A stretch of DNA of 7,683 bases from NCBI GenBank assembly GCA_955652625.1, contig CATPBM010000310.1:1-7683 (forward strand), read 5' to 3'. Every line of letters begins with the position of its first letter. Position 1 is the first letter of the stretch. The notes beneath the pieces were generated by a model that was not told the origin of the DNA, did no database searches, and saw only the letters and a list, made by a program, of their open reading frames with translations. Positions 7,139-7,683 of the stretch are shown here, piece by piece. The DNA is from an uncultured Steroidobacteraceae bacterium (GTDB taxonomy: Bacteria; Pseudomonadota; Gammaproteobacteria; Steroidobacterales; Steroidobacteraceae). The position numbers and the translations under genes are program-made.

Positions 7139-7683
7139 GTCTGCGCCGCCGCGGGCGCAGCGCCTTGCGGCGCGGCGCCGCCCGCGGCGGAGGTGCCCGG
7201 TGCCGCCGCCTGCTGGCTCGCGGGCTCAGCCGGCTGCCATTCGAGCAGCGTGAGAAATCTCTGGATGCGATCGACGAACTGCACCGGCTCCCAGCCGCGT
7301 GCGTAGCCGCGCCTGGCACGGCCGTACCAGCGCTCCTGCGCGAGCAGTGGCAAGCGCTCCCGCACCTCTTTCCACGAGTCCGGGTCCTTCCCCAGGGCCT
7401 GGGTGATGATGCGCGCGTCCTCCAGGTGTCCGAAGCCGACGTTGTAAGCGGCAATCGTGAGCCAGGTACGATCGGGCTCCGCAATGCGGTCCGGGATCTT
7501 CTCGCGGACCTGCGCGAGGTAGCGCGCGCCCGCGAAAATGCTCTGCTCGGGATTGGTGCGGTCCTTGATTCCCATGGCCTGGGCCGTGTCGGCGGTGAGC
7601 ATCATGACGCCGCGAGCGCCGTCGCCTGACTCGGCGCGCGGATCCCACTTCGATTCCTGATAGCCGATCGCGGCGTCATGATG
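7099..7683 (-). CDS. mltF: Membrane-bound lytic transglycosylase F, C-terminal part (5' end outside window)
   Basis: Cleaves the MurNAc-GlcNAc bond of peptidoglycan to give 1,6-anhydro-muropeptides, in the periplasm at the outer membrane. The frame is open from the right edge (194 residues visible). It opens inside the SLT catalytic domain with AAIGYQESKWDP, whose Glu (visible residue 10) is the general acid/base, and continues with GARGVMMLT, QSIFAGARYL, WLTIAAYNVGFGHLEDARIIT, DPDSWKEVRERLPLL and RGYARGWEPVQFVDRI. All are MltF hallmarks and resemble the E. coli enzyme. After FLTLLEW the protein ends in an Ala/Pro/Gln/Gly-rich tail of about 45 residues without recognisable fold. The last 13 or so codons are antisense to the end of tadA. 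The N-terminal ABC-substrate-binding-like domain and signal peptide of MltF would lie beyond the window. Confidence 0.95.
   Translation of the reverse strand, partial: HHDAAIGYQESKWDPRAESGDGARGVMMLTADTAQAMGIKDRTNPEQSIFAGARYLAQVREKIPDRIAEPDRTWLTIAAYNVGFGHLEDARIITQALGKDPDSWKEVRERLPLLAQERWYGRARRGYARGWEPVQFVDRIQRFLTLLEWQPAEPASQQAAAPGTSAAGGAAPQGAAPAAAQTQPRRCAKNPCST
7146..7190. repeat. Large GC-rich inverted repeat downstream of tadA, inside the mltF tail
   Basis: CCGCCGCGGGCG (7146-7157) is the exact reverse complement of CGCCCGCGGCGG (7179-7190), a 12-bp stem. A second stem-loop, GCGCC-TTGC-GGCGC (7160-7173), sits inside it. It begins eight bases after the tadA stop, where a terminator would be expected, but no T-tract follows on either strand. 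On the minus strand it encodes part of the Ala/Gly/Pro tail of MltF. It could be a U-less terminator of the xseA operon, or simply a consequence of GC-rich Ala codons. Confidence 0.45.

Noticed and set aside
6931..7629. Plus-strand open frame (232 codons) running from inside tadA across mltF
   Set aside because: It is out of frame with tadA and antisense to the conserved MltF catalytic domain; no motif of its own.

Overview
The window reads as a chromosomal stretch of a high-GC gammaproteobacterium outside the Enterobacterales. The evidence is the closeness of GuaA, GuaB, XseA, TadA and MltF to their gammaproteobacterial forms, together with gene order: guaBA divergent from xseA, and tadA convergent with mltF, both arrangements I recall from gammaproteobacteria. 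I cannot name a genus from sequence alone. Most of the window is ordinary housekeeping sequence, and I see no mobile element, CRISPR array, tRNA, rRNA or phage gene.

Left part, minus strand (1-1061): the 5' portion of a gene for a probable secreted lipoprotein made of tandem 51-57-residue repeats carrying the DGNFYG motif of the GloVer repeat family (TIGR03803). Its 3' end lies outside the window. It follows guaA on the same strand after a 200-bp gap that holds a perfect 20-bp palindrome.

Middle, minus strand (1262-4366): the guaB-guaA operon, which turns IMP into XMP and then GMP. A strong sigma70-type promoter sits so close to guaB that the predicted transcript starts at, or within a base of, the guaB ATG. 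The guaBA message may therefore be leaderless.

Right part, plus strand (4421-7138): an overlapping three-gene unit of xseA (exonuclease VII large subunit), a periplasmic LytM/M23 peptidoglycan endopeptidase and tadA (tRNA adenosine deaminase). The genes overlap by 4 and 14 bases, which suggests translational coupling. At the right edge the 3' part of mltF (membrane-bound lytic transglycosylase F) runs on the minus strand. Its low-complexity C-terminal tail overlaps the end of tadA by 40 bases and contains a large GC-rich inverted repeat.

The points most worth a second look are the leaderless guaBA promoter, the tadA/mltF 3' overlap with its embedded hairpin, and the Cys-pair pattern in the GloVer repeat lipoprotein. 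None of these amounts to clear evidence of a new system.
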